Below, piece by piece: positions 1 to 8,501 of a stretch of DNA of 60,558 nt (position 1 is its first letter; each line of letters opens with the position of its first letter). Origin of the DNA: Cyanobacteria bacterium SIG31 (GTDB taxonomy: Bacteria > Cyanobacteriota > Vampirovibrionia > Gastranaerophilales > Gastranaerophilaceae). Under the pieces are notes generated by a model. It saw only the letters and a list, made by a program, of their open reading frames with translations, was not told where the DNA came from and did no database searches. The stretch spans positions 1 to 60,558 of the forward strand of contig SUTX01000014.1 of assembly GCA_015152465.1 (NCBI GenBank). The letters are read 5' to 3'. The position numbers were made by a program, and so were the translations under genes.

Positions 1-35
1 CACCCGATTTTTTAGTTTTATCTAATTTATAAAAA

Positions 36-1046
<1,011 letters not shown>

Positions 1047-1229
1047 TCACTCCTTCTTATAAGTAAAATTTTTCTCTTAACAGATTAATCGTAAAACAAA
1101 CAAAATTTCTAATCAAGGGGTAAATACAATCTGCTTTTAGGTTAATTCTACTAGATATCGACAGTTAAAGGTTATTGTAAAAAAAATAATCACTCTTTAT
1201 TAAGCATACAAACTTTATAAATTATTTTG

Positions 1230-1258
1230 TTGACATTATATATTCAAGCATATATAAT
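1230..1258 (+). promoter_or_regulatory. Consensus sigma-70-type promoter with overlapping dyad
   Basis: TTGACA (1230-1235), a 17-bp spacer and TATAAT (1253-1258) match the vegetative consensus exactly. An inverted repeat, ATTATATA (1235-1242) and TATATAAT (1251-1258), sits on the spacer and -10 and could be an operator. It drives the small gene at 1279. Confidence 0.8.
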
Positions 1259-1278
1259 TTTGAGCAAATATTTATTAA

Positions 1279-1668
1279 ATGTGTAGAGAATGGGAAAATA
1301 TGAAGTGTTATATGCAAATTTTCAATATTAACTCTGTTAATGTACAAAAACAAAACTTTAAATCTGCAAAACCTTATGGAAACAAGTCTAATTATCAACA
1401 ATATTTAGAAAAGCATGCATATATTGAAAGTAAAACAAAATCTTTAGATAATTTATCAAGTCTTTCGTTCATTGCTGCTTTAGCTTTAGATGTACATCAT
1501 ATAGAAGAATTAAACAAGAAACTTAAAACAAAGCAAAAGTTTGGTATAGCTGCCTTAGCACTTTCTTGTTTAGCATTGACAGCAAAATGGATTAAAGCTT
1601 ATAAATTGTCAAAACAATATGATAATGATATGAAAAATCATTCAACTAATAACATCTATGCCGGTTAA
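1279..1668 (+). CDS. Small hypothetical membrane protein
   Basis: Not recognised. The 129-residue product has a polar N-terminus containing VQKQNFKSAKPYGN, which loosely resembles the F-K-G segments in the proteins at 38545, 40182 and 45322. A first hydrophobic stretch (SLSFIAALALDV) and a second (FGIAALALSCLALTAKW) suggest a hairpin in the inner membrane. The predicted transcript start lies about 14 nt before this ATG, so the message would be nearly leaderless. Internal ATGs at 1300 and 1312 are alternative starts, and none has a clear ribosome-binding site. A strong hairpin terminator follows the stop. Confidence 0.65.
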   Translation: MCREWENMKCYMQIFNINSVNVQKQNFKSAKPYGNKSNYQQYLEKHAYIESKTKSLDNLSSLSFIAALALDVHHIEELNKKLKTKQKFGIAALALSCLALTAKWIKAYKLSKQYDNDMKNHSTNNIYAG

Positions 1669-1693
1669 GCAAAAAACAAAAAAATAAAAACAG

Positions 1694-1726
1694 GAGGCGG
1701 ATTTTTCCGAAAGAAAAATCCGCCTC
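1694..1726. terminator. Bidirectional hairpin terminator
   Basis: Perfect 14-bp stem GAGGCGGATTTTTC / GAAAAATCCGCCTC with a 5-nt loop. It is A-rich on the left and T-rich on the right, so it can end both the small gene (plus) and the pyrophosphatase gene (minus). Confidence 0.85.
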
Positions 1727-1780
1727 TTATTACTTCAAGCTTGTAATTCTTATACAAGCCTTCTATATTTACCCCTACTC

Positions 1781-4183
1781 CTATTTACCCTCTGTTGGTA
1801 TTCTCATTGCATAGAATGAACGTACAACATAAACAAGAGCAAGTACTAAGAACACCCAGCCTGCTGTCTTAGCATATTGTTGGAACGCAGGGTTAATTGC
1901 GATTTCCATAGCTAATAAGCCGAACAATGTAGTGAACTTAATAATTGGGTTCATAGCTACTGATGAAGTATCTTTGAATGGGTCACCGACTGTATCACCA
2001 ACTACTGTTGCTGCGTGTAAGTCAGTACCTTTTTCTGCCATATCAACTTCAACAATCTTCTTCGCATTATCCCAGCATCCGCCAGCGTTTGCCATAAATA
2101 CAGCTTGGAACAAGCCAAATACAGCAATAGCTAACAAGTAACTTACGAAGAATGATACAGGAGCTGAATCTGTACCGTTTGGAGATGACAAACAAGCTAG
2201 AGCAAGTGCAAAACCAAACAATGCGATAAAGATATTATACATACCTTTTTGAGCATATTGAGTACAAATCTTAACAACTTCTTTTGAGTTAGAAAGATTT
2301 GCAGATTTATCATCAGCTTCACCTAGTTTAATATTATTTTTAATAAATTCAGTTGCTGAATATGCACCAGTTGTAACTGCTTGCATAGAAGCGCCTGAGA
2401 ACCAGTAGATAACAGCACCACCAGCGATAAAGCCAAGAAGTGTGTATGGGTTTAATAAGTTCAATATCATTTCTGGTTGAATACCAAGAGTTTCTTTGAT
2501 TACAAGAATCAATGAGAAAATCATAGTAGTAGCACCAACTACAGCTGTACCAATAAGAACTGGTTTTGATGTAGCTTTGAATGTGTTACCTGCGCCATCA
2601 TTTTCTTCTAAATATCTCTTAGCGTTTTCAAAATCAGGTTTGAAACCATAGTATTTTTCAATACCTGCTGCAACATCAGGGATTTCTTCAATCAATGATA
2701 ATTCATATACTGATTGAGCGTTATCTGTAACAGGACCGTAAGAGTCAACAGCAATTGTAACAGGTCCCATGCCTAAGAAACCAAATGCTACCAAACCAAA
2801 CGCAAATACTGATGGATAAATCATTGTCTCAGCTGGAATATATAAGCTTGCGAAATAAGCTAATCCCATTAGAAGAACAACAATTGCACCAATCCAGAAT
2901 CCAGAGAAGTTACCAGCAACAATACCAGAAAGGATTGTCAATGATGAACCACCTTCTTTAGAAGCAGTTACAACTTCTGCTGTGTGTTTTGCTTTTGGTG
3001 ATGTAAATACTTTTGTAGCTTCTGGAATCAATGCTGCACCTAAAGTACCGCAAGAAATGATTACAGAAAGTGTTAACCATAAATTATTTGGTAAATCAGC
3101 TAATAATGTGTGGCTGACTCCGAAAGTCATAATTATTGATAAGATTGAAGTAATCCAAACAAGAGATGTTAATGGAGCTTCAAAATCAAACTTCTTCATT
3201 CTTGGAGCAAAGAATTTAGTCAATGCACCATTTACCCAGTATGCAACTACTGAAGTAATAATCATTAAGAATCTCATAACGAAAATCCAAGCAAGTAATT
3301 GAACTTGGTTTTCAGCCCCAGCAACTGCAAGTAGAATGAAACTTACAAGAGCAACACCAGTTACACCATAAGTCTCAAACCCGTCAGCTGTAGGTCCAAT
3401 TGAGTCACCTGCGTTGTCACCAGTACAGTCTGCGATTACACCAGGGTTACGAGGATCGTCTTCTTTAATACCGAATTGGATTTTCATTAAGTCTGAACCA
3501 ATGTCAGCAATTTTTGTAAAGATACCACCTGCAACACGAAGTGCAGAAGCACCTAAAGATTCACCGATTGCAAAACCGATGAAGCAAGCACCTGCTAATT
3601 CACCAGGAACGAATAAAAGGATTACAAGCATCATAATCAATTCAATAGATACAAGTAATACACCAATACTCATACCAGCTTTTAGAGGTATGTTCATTAT
3701 ATTAAGCGGATTGCCTTTAAGTGCGGTAAATGCAGTTCTTGAGTTTGCAAGCGTGTTCATTCTAATACCAAACCAAGCTACTAGGTATGAGCCTAAGATA
3801 CCAAGTACAGACCAACCAAGAATAGTTAATACTGCACTTAATTCCATACCTTGTAGGTACCAGAAATAGAACGCAATACATAAACCGATTAGAACTTCTA
3901 AAGCAAGCAAGAATTTACCTTGTTGAACAAGATAAGTCTTACAAGTTTCGAAAATTGTGTTACCGACTTCTGCCATTGCAGCGTGTACTTCAACTTTTTT
4001 AACCTTGAAGAACTCAATAAGTCCAAATATTACACCAACGATAGACACAGCTAAACCAATCATAAGCAGGTTGTAGCTATCCACGCTAATGTCTTTAATA
4101 TTTGGAACTACAAGAGAAGCTTCGCCAGCAAAAGATGGAGCACACATCATTGCAAACAATGAAGCAATTAATGTTTTTTTCAT
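1781..4183 (-). CDS. hppA: Membrane-bound proton-translocating pyrophosphatase
   Basis: Integral inner-membrane pump coupling PPi hydrolysis to H+ (possibly Na+) export. At 800 residues it is slightly longer than most bacterial relatives, with about 16 membrane segments. The substrate-site motifs are clear: GGIFTKIADIGSDL, KEDDPRNPGVIADCTGDNAGD and the late VGDTVGDPFKDTSS. The segment GNTFKATSKP carries Lys where K+-dependent enzymes have Ala (GNTTAA), so K+-independence is inferred from family knowledge. The first 20 residues (MKKTLIASLFAMMCAPSFAG) look like a cleavable signal peptide, which not all members have. AAGGAG precedes the start. Single gene with its own promoter region. Confidence 0.95.
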   Translation of the reverse strand: MKKTLIASLFAMMCAPSFAGEASLVVPNIKDISVDSYNLLMIGLAVSIVGVIFGLIEFFKVKKVEVHAAMAEVGNTIFETCKTYLVQQGKFLLALEVLIGLCIAFYFWYLQGMELSAVLTILGWSVLGILGSYLVAWFGIRMNTLANSRTAFTALKGNPLNIMNIPLKAGMSIGVLLVSIELIMMLVILLFVPGELAGACFIGFAIGESLGASALRVAGGIFTKIADIGSDLMKIQFGIKEDDPRNPGVIADCTGDNAGDSIGPTADGFETYGVTGVALVSFILLAVAGAENQVQLLAWIFVMRFLMIITSVVAYWVNGALTKFFAPRMKKFDFEAPLTSLVWITSILSIIMTFGVSHTLLADLPNNLWLTLSVIISCGTLGAALIPEATKVFTSPKAKHTAEVVTASKEGGSSLTILSGIVAGNFSGFWIGAIVVLLMGLAYFASLYIPAETMIYPSVFAFGLVAFGFLGMGPVTIAVDSYGPVTDNAQSVYELSLIEEIPDVAAGIEKYYGFKPDFENAKRYLEENDGAGNTFKATSKPVLIGTAVVGATTMIFSLILVIKETLGIQPEMILNLLNPYTLLGFIAGGAVIYWFSGASMQAVTTGAYSATEFIKNNIKLGEADDKSANLSNSKEVVKICTQYAQKGMYNIFIALFGFALALACLSSPNGTDSAPVSFFVSYLLAIAVFGLFQAVFMANAGGCWDNAKKIVEVDMAEKGTDLHAATVVGDTVGDPFKDTSSVAMNPIIKFTTLFGLLAMEIAINPAFQQYAKTAGWVFLVLALVYVVRSFYAMRIPTEGK

Positions 4184-4278
4184 AAATTTCTCTCTCCTTT
4201 TAAAAGTGTAATTCCATATAAAACACTAAATTTGATTATAATTATAACTAATATATAAATTTTACACAAGAGTTTTTG

Positions 4279-4307
4279 TTGACAAAAAGTTTTGAGCTTG
4301 ATATATT
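4279..4307 (+). promoter_or_regulatory. Promoter of tRNA-Leu
   Basis: TTGACA (4279-4284), 17-bp spacer, TATATT (4302-4307). The expected transcript start is about 24 nt before the mature tRNA 5' end. Confidence 0.75.
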
Positions 4308-4337
4308 AAACAGTGTTCCAACAACTGTTAATCAGAT

Positions 4338-4416
4338 GGGCATGTGGTGGAATGGTAGACACGCTAGTCTTAGGAACTAGTGCGAAAGCGTGGGAGTTCG
4401 AGTCTCTTCATGCCCA
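4338..4416 (+). tRNA. tRNA-Leu (anticodon UAG)
   Basis: Cloverleaf visible by eye: acceptor GGGCATG/CATGCCC, anticodon stem CTAGT/ACTAG around loop CTTAGGA with anticodon TAG, a class II variable arm (GCGAAAGCG) and a T arm GGGAG-TTCGAGT-CTCTT with two G-U pairs. The discriminator base is A. CCA is not encoded and must be added post-transcriptionally. It decodes CUA and, by wobble, other CUN leucine codons. The 3' 17 nt recur three times downstream. Confidence 0.95.
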
Positions 4417-4456
4417 ATTACTAAAAAAGACACCTTCGGGTGTCTTTTTTAGTAAT
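4417..4456 (+). terminator. tRNA-Leu terminator
   Basis: Perfect 18-bp inverted repeat starting ATTACTAAAAAAGACACC with a TTCG tetraloop and T6 inside the right arm, directly abutting the tRNA 3' end. Confidence 0.9.
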
Positions 4457-4656
4457 TTTGTATTGAGCGTGACGAGAATCCCTTTTGGGAGTTCGGCGGA
4501 TTTGCGGACGGACGAGGGGTAAATATTTTTGTTTAGTAGTAAAACTACAAGCTCAACGACGTCCGGATAGCGAACAGATTGAGCCCGCTGGGGCAAAGCC
4601 CCTTAGGCGAAACTCTGTGAGCGTGGAGCAAATCCAAGACGAGTCTCTTCATGCCC

Positions 4657-4699
4657 AGATATCAAAAAAGAGGTCTTTGAGACCTCTTTTTTGATATCT
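4657..4699 (+). terminator. Hairpin after second tRNA 3'-end copy
   Basis: Perfect 20-bp stem starting AGATATCAAAAAAGAGGTCT, 3-nt loop, T6 in the descending arm. It has terminator form but no upstream gene. Confidence 0.75.
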
Positions 4700-4854
4700 A
4701 GAGTATTTAGTAGCGAGAAGCTGCTTTTGGAGTTCGAGCGCGAGTGAGCTGAGGCTGGAGCAGTTTTGCGCTTGGACAATGTCCAAGATGCAAAATGCGG
4801 AATTGCCGTTAAACGCGAACGAGCAAGACAGTCTCTTCATGCCCAAATTTAAAG

Positions 4855-4887
4855 AAAGAACTAGGTTTTAGCCTAGTTCTTTTTTAT
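4855..4887 (+). terminator. Hairpin after third tRNA 3'-end copy
   Basis: AAAGAACTAGG / CCTAGTTCTTT stem with a 6-nt loop and a long T run. Confidence 0.75.
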
Positions 4888-4895
4888 TGTAGATT

Positions 4896-4921
4896 TTCCC
4901 CTCTCCAATGGGAGAGGGGAA
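4896..4921. repeat. G-rich palindromic element, copy 1
   Basis: TTCCCCTCTCC-AAT-GGGAGAGGGGAA inverted repeat. Related G/C-rich palindromes occur at 7605, 8880, 34121 and 37572. Confidence 0.6.
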
Positions 4922-4955
4922 TTAATCCAAGACGAGTTTCTTCATGACTAGATTC

Positions 4956-5321
4956 TTAATACCATTTAAATTGAGACCAGTAATTATTTTTATCTTCAAA
5001 TTGAGTTTCTTTCCAGCTATTACCAGAATTATCAATTTTATTGTTCAAATAATTTAGAGCTATTCTTAACTGTTTTCGAAAATCTTCATCATTAAGAATC
5101 TCTTTATTGGTACTGTACTCGTTAATTAAGTTCATAAGATCAACTTTTTTATTGAAACTGAGAGTTGATAGCTTATCAGATAATAGATTCGTTAATGCAC
5201 TTCGAAACTCAATACTGTCAATTTTTCCATCAGCACTAGATGCGCCCATTCCAAATCCACCGTTTGATTTTCCTTGTTTGTCATACATTGCAACAGTTAT
5301 TGAACCAATATCTAATCCCAT
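4956..5321 (-). CDS. Hypothetical protein with one EF-hand-like segment
   Basis: Not recognised. Soluble, 121 residues, no signal peptide. The segment ASSADGKIDSIEFRSAL (about residues 27-43) resembles a degenerate EF-hand calcium loop followed by its helix, but this is weak. The gene carries the ACTTTATATAT box 39 nt before its start, as do the two genes on the other side of its divergent promoter region. It is therefore probably co-regulated with the coiled-coil proteins at 5493 and 6605. AGGAG lies close to the start. Confidence 0.65.
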   Translation of the reverse strand: MGLDIGSITVAMYDKQGKSNGGFGMGASSADGKIDSIEFRSALTNLLSDKLSTLSFNKKVDLMNLINEYSTNKEILNDEDFRKQLRIALNYLNNKIDNSGNSWKETQFEDKNNYWSQFKWY

Positions 5322-5342
5322 AATAATCTCCTATTTCAAATA

Positions 5343-5360
5343 CCCTTTTATATATAAAGT
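5343..5360 (-). promoter_or_regulatory. ACTTTATATAT box upstream of the 4956-5321 gene
   Basis: Reads ACTTTATATATAAAAGGG on the minus strand. Its first base is 39 nt upstream of the start codon at 5321. Confidence 0.6.
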
Positions 5361-5450
5361 TGCTTAAGAACAAAGAATTGCCCTTATTTTACCCTAATGT
5401 AAAGTTTTGTAACAAAAAGAACAAAGCTTGAAATTAGGTAAAATTAAAAT

Positions 5451-5468
5451 ACTTTATATCTATGTAAG
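5451..5468 (+). promoter_or_regulatory. ACTTTATATAT box upstream of the 5493 gene
   Basis: ACTTTATATCTATGTAAG, first base 42 nt upstream of the ATG at 5493. Confidence 0.65.
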
Positions 5469-5492
5469 AACTAAGATAGAAAGAGCTAAAAG

Positions 5493-6506
5493 ATGGTTTA
5501 CACAAATCCTTTAAACATGATGAATAATTGTAACCAATATTTCTCACCGTTTTCTATGGGTGGAATGTCTTGCATGCCATTCTCAGGTAACATCTGGGGC
5601 TCACCTTGTATTGACGACAAAACTTGGGAAAAACAAGCTTGGGCCGGTGCAGGAGTTAGCTTCTTACAAACAATAATGAGCTTTGTTCCTATGTGGTGTG
5701 CTAGTGGAGCAAGCAAAAAGGCTGAAAACTCTGATGCAACATTGCAAAGTGATATAAAAGATATTGATGCAGAAATTGCAGATTTATGTAAAGATATCGG
5801 AGTCGAAAATGCAGATGCAGCTTTAAACTATGATTTTGATGATAAAGACTGGAGCTTCAATATAGCTATTAGTAAAGCTGTGGAGGCAAAAGAAACAGCC
5901 CAAAATACAACTTTATCTAATCTTGAAAAAGAGTTAAAACAAAAGCCTTTCGATAAAAAAGAAGAAGAATTGAGTACAGGCGAAAGAGCTCGATTAGATA
6001 TAATAAAAAGCGAAATAAAAGCCCTTAAAGAAAAGTTAAAAGAAGGGGGTGAATTCGACCAAAAAATCGAAAAAGCTGAAAAAGCTAAAGAAGCTGAAAA
6101 ACAAAGAATAATAGAAAAACAAAATAAAATTAAAGAACTAATTAAACAAAAAAAGACTTTCGAAGCTGAACAAGCAAGAAGAAAAGATGCGGCAGATAAT
6201 GCAATACTAGATAAAGCTAATGGTAATAGATTAAACAGAAACAAAGATTTAAATCCTGATAATAAATTTGAAGAAAATAGTAGTAAAAAATACAGCTTAA
6301 AAGCTGGTCAATCATTAAGCAGAGGAGATATTGCTCAATTAGTTAAACTTTATCAAGATGCCGCTAAAGCTAAAGATACAAATGCACAGAAAAAATATGC
6401 AAGATACTTAACCGAAGTAGATATTGCAGCATATAGTGAACACGCGACAAAAAGTCAATTAGAAACAAGACGAATAGCAAAAGAATGGTTAGATGCAAAC
6501 CATTAA
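5493..6506 (+). CDS. Hypothetical coiled-coil protein with N-terminal hydrophobic helix
   Basis: Function unknown. The 337 residues start with a Met/Asn/Cys/Gly-rich head (NPLNMMNNCNQYFSPFSMGG). A hydrophobic stretch follows around residues 50-72 (GVSFLQTIMSFVPMWCASG), then a long charged coiled coil (about 110-245) rich in Glu, Lys and Ala, and a small C-terminal helical domain (about 275-337). The gene at 6605 has the same order of parts, so the two look like diverged tandem paralogues. Short head, one hydrophobic helix and coiled coil recall secreted translocator-like proteins, but no sequence match supports that. Confidence 0.75.
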   Translation: MVYTNPLNMMNNCNQYFSPFSMGGMSCMPFSGNIWGSPCIDDKTWEKQAWAGAGVSFLQTIMSFVPMWCASGASKKAENSDATLQSDIKDIDAEIADLCKDIGVENADAALNYDFDDKDWSFNIAISKAVEAKETAQNTTLSNLEKELKQKPFDKKEEELSTGERARLDIIKSEIKALKEKLKEGGEFDQKIEKAEKAKEAEKQRIIEKQNKIKELIKQKKTFEAEQARRKDAADNAILDKANGNRLNRNKDLNPDNKFEENSSKKYSLKAGQSLSRGDIAQLVKLYQDAAKAKDTNAQKKYARYLTEVDIAAYSEHATKSQLETRRIAKEWLDANH

Positions 6507-6527
6507 TCAAATATTAACTTTTGTAAC

Positions 6528-6560
6528 AAAAGGGCGAGATTGTGAAATCTCGCCCTTTTT
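6528..6560 (+). terminator. Terminator of the 5493 gene
   Basis: GGGCGAGATT / AATCTCGCCC stem (6532-6541 and 6546-6555), loop GTGA, then TTTTT. Confidence 0.85.
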
Positions 6561-6564
6561 AAAT

Positions 6565-6582
6565 ACTTTATATATTTGTAAG
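6565..6582 (+). promoter_or_regulatory. ACTTTATATAT box upstream of the 6605 gene
   Basis: ACTTTATATATTTGTAAG, first base 40 nt upstream of the ATG at 6605. It sits just after the terminator of the preceding gene, so the gene has its own promoter. Confidence 0.65.
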
Positions 6583-6604
6583 AGTAAGAAGAAAGAAGCA
6601 CGAA

Positions 6605-7513
6605 ATGGGCAGAATTTCAGATGGTACATTTAATTTCTACGGAAAAAAATTGGGCCAGTATGATATCACAAAAGATGCAAATTGGATTACTAGAGCTAAT
6701 CAAGAAGCTTCTTTCGCTATGGGAATTACACAAACAGCTACTAATAGCATATTTGGATTTTGCTTATGGGCAGCAGATCCCGAACGAGGTGGCGGTGGCG
6801 GTTCAAGCACAGTAAATCCAAATAACGACGGTAAGCTTGGCGCAACCGGTGAAGAGATTAAAGCTGAGATAGAACAAACATTAAAAGGTGTTGGATATAA
6901 TGACATTGCAAGTTTGAATGCTGGAATTGAGAGTCAAAAGATTACAATAGCACAATTTAATAAAAAAGTAACAGAATGTGACGATAAAATAAGAAGCTCT
7001 AATAGTACTATTCAAAACTTAGAAGCTTCCCAACAATATTATCAAGGCATCCTATCAGATACTAATAATCCTAAATACAACGAAGCACAAAAAAAGCTTC
7101 CAACTATCAAAGCAAAGCTTGATAAGGCTAGAGAAGAAAAGGAAGAAGCTGAGATAGATAAAAATGAATACACTAATAATTTAAAAATTCTAAATGGAGA
7201 TTTAGCAAAATTAAACGCAGCTAAAGCAAATATTGACCAGCTTCAAGCTGCGCTTATTAAAGCTGAAAAGCGAGACGGCAAAGATGTAATTGAGAATATG
7301 ACTAACCAAGATACAAAAGAGTTCACAACTTTACTAGGAGACCTTAGAAAAGCTATTACAACCGGTGACCAAAATAAAATCGACAAAGCCGCTCTTGCTT
7401 TAAATACACAGTATGAAAATTACCTTAAAAAAGTTGGTGGCGACCAAAATAAACTACCAACACATATCAATAGCGGATACGCAGCTGCTAAAAGGTATAT
7501 TCCAAAAGCATAA
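6605..7513 (+). CDS. Hypothetical coiled-coil protein, paralogue of the 5493 product
   Basis: Function unknown, 302 residues. A short head (MGRISDGTFNFYGKKLGQYD) is followed by a mildly hydrophobic helix (about 33-57, EASFAMGITQTATNSIFGFC). Next come a PERGGGGGSS linker and a coiled coil (about 80-225), and then a C-terminal helical domain. Same architecture and same upstream box as the 5493 gene. No signal peptide is seen, so any export would need a dedicated system. Confidence 0.75.
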   Translation: MGRISDGTFNFYGKKLGQYDITKDANWITRANQEASFAMGITQTATNSIFGFCLWAADPERGGGGGSSTVNPNNDGKLGATGEEIKAEIEQTLKGVGYNDIASLNAGIESQKITIAQFNKKVTECDDKIRSSNSTIQNLEASQQYYQGILSDTNNPKYNEAQKKLPTIKAKLDKAREEKEEAEIDKNEYTNNLKILNGDLAKLNAAKANIDQLQAALIKAEKRDGKDVIENMTNQDTKEFTTLLGDLRKAITTGDQNKIDKAALALNTQYENYLKKVGGDQNKLPTHINSGYAAAKRYIPKA

Positions 7514-7564
7514 TGAAGACAAGATAAATAGTATTATAGTGAATCTTCAAGAGTAAATAATAAC

Positions 7565-7587
7565 AGCCTGTAGTGATACTACAGGCT
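7565..7587 (+). terminator. Terminator of the 6605 gene
   Basis: AGCCTGTAGT / ACTACAGGCT with loop GAT, followed by a T-rich stretch. Confidence 0.8.
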
Positions 7588-7604
7588 CAATTTGTATTCA
7601 ATTA

Positions 7605-7624
7605 TCTCCCCCCTCAAGAGGAGA
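7605..7624. repeat. G-rich palindromic element, short copy
   Basis: TCTCCcccctcaagaGGAGA, related in composition and layout to the elements at 4896, 8880 and 37572. Confidence 0.45.
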
Positions 7625-7732
7625 AAATATTTTCGTCACTCTGAACCCTTTTTGCTCCACTTACAAACTTGTAATAACATTATAAGCTTAATTCATTTAC
7701 CCCTAAAGAGTCTCTTATACAGTTTTAAAGCT

Positions 7733-7778
7733 AAATACAACAGAGGCCGTGACGAAAGTCACGGCCTCTGTTGTATTT
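7733..7778. terminator. Bidirectional terminator of rpsO
   Basis: Perfect 21-bp inverted repeat starting AAATACAACAGAGGCCGTGAC with a GAAA tetraloop. It lies 7 bp beyond the rpsO stop. Confidence 0.9.
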
Positions 7779-7785
7779 AATTCTA

Positions 7786-8049
7786 TTAACCTCTGATACC
7801 CAAATCTTTGATAAGTTTTCTGTATCCATCAAGGTTTTTATCTTTCAAGTAAGAAAGTAATCTTTTTCTCTTACCTACCATCATTAACAAACCACGTTTT
7901 GTAGAAAAATCTTTTTTGTTAGCTTTCATGTGTTCTGTTAATTCAGAAATCTTCTTTGTCAACATAGCTATTTGAACTTCTGCTGAACCTGTGTCTTTTG
8001 CGTTTGCACCGAACTTTTCAATAAGTTCTTGTTTGTTTTTTAAATTCAT
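7786..8049 (-). CDS. rpsO: 30S ribosomal protein S15
   Basis: Primary 16S rRNA-binding protein of the small-subunit platform, full length at 87 residues. Hallmarks visible: [22 protein letters not shown], the 16S-contacting [16 protein letters not shown] and the C-terminal [19 protein letters not shown] lies upstream of the start. The 140-nt leader contains a GGTGCA/TGCACC hairpin (8104-8127) that could serve autoregulation, common for S15 in other bacteria but unproven here. Confidence 0.98.
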   Translation of the reverse strand: MNLKNKQELIEKFGANAKDTGSAEVQIAMLTKKISELTEHMKANKKDFSTKRGLLMMVGKRKRLLSYLKDKNLDGYRKLIKDLGIRG

Positions 8050-8103
8050 AATACTATCCTTTTCTTTTTTCCTCTAAAATCTACGTTTAAGAGGACGCTA
8101 CAC

Positions 8104-8127
8104 GGTGCACTTTCGGCTTTATGCACC
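8104..8127 (-). promoter_or_regulatory. Possible rpsO leader hairpin
   Basis: GGTGCA and TGCACC separated by 12 nt, about 55-80 nt upstream of the rpsO start. A role in S15 autoregulation is only inferred from family habit. Confidence 0.35.
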
Positions 8128-8189
8128 TCACAAGGGTAAATATAATACAAAATATATTGAAAAGCAATAGGTTTGTTAACTTTATTAAC

Positions 8190-8501
8190 CTACGGCAATT
8201 CGTCTTCATCTTCAATGACTCTGTAAGGTTCATCTGCTGAAGTTGGTTCTTCTTCTACAAAATCAGAATCTGACTCGTCTTCAAGCTCGTCATCAGCGAC
8301 TTCATCTTCATCTACATATTCTTCTTCATACTCATCAGAAATAGCCTCATCTTGCTGAACAAATTCTTGTTCTGTAGCAGAATTTGCTTTTTCTGTTTTA
8401 GGTAAGTATTTATACGCATTTGAGACAATGAGTGCAAATAAGAAAATCATTGCAATCAGAATCAAGGTATATTTATACTGTCTAATATCAAACTTTTCCA
8501 A
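8190..8501 (-). CDS. Small acidic single-pass membrane protein
   Basis: Not recognised. The 103 residues comprise a short basic N-terminus, one membrane helix (about 12-30, YTLILIAMIFLFALIVSN) and a very acidic, presumably disordered tail from residue 42 on, dominated by Glu and Asp. The start lies inside the 3' end of the upstream TIGR02757-type gene (14-bp overlap), so the two are translationally coupled. Confidence 0.7.
   Translation of the reverse strand: MEKFDIRQYKYTLILIAMIFLFALIVSNAYKYLPKTEKANSATEQEFVQQDEAISDEYEEEYVDEDEVADDELEDESDSDFVEEEPTSADEPYRVIEDEDELP

Larger units (their letters stand above)
4400..4950 (+). repeat. Array of tRNA-Leu 3'-end copies, each with a hairpin
   Basis: GAGTCTCTTCATGCCCA of the tRNA (4400-4416) recurs at 4641-4657, as AGTCTCTTCATGCCCA at 4830-4845, and degenerately as GAGTTTCTTCATGACTA at 4934-4950. 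Copies 2 and 4 share the preceding AATCCAAGAC. Copies 1 to 3 are each followed at once by a perfect T-rich hairpin of unrelated sequence (4417-4456, 4657-4699, 4855-4882). The spacers share CTTTTGG(G)AGTTCG and nearby GAGAA blocks. No copy upstream of 4641 folds as a whole tRNA. It may be attachment-site scars or a decayed tandem array. No other gene is seen in this 700-bp interval. Confidence 0.8.

Noticed and set aside
4641..4845. Additional complete tRNA genes
   Set aside because: Only the last 16-17 nt match; no acceptor 5' strand or anticodon arm can be formed.
4313..4846. Short ORFs over the tRNA and its downstream array
   Set aside because: They cover the tRNA, its terminator and repeat copies and resemble no protein.
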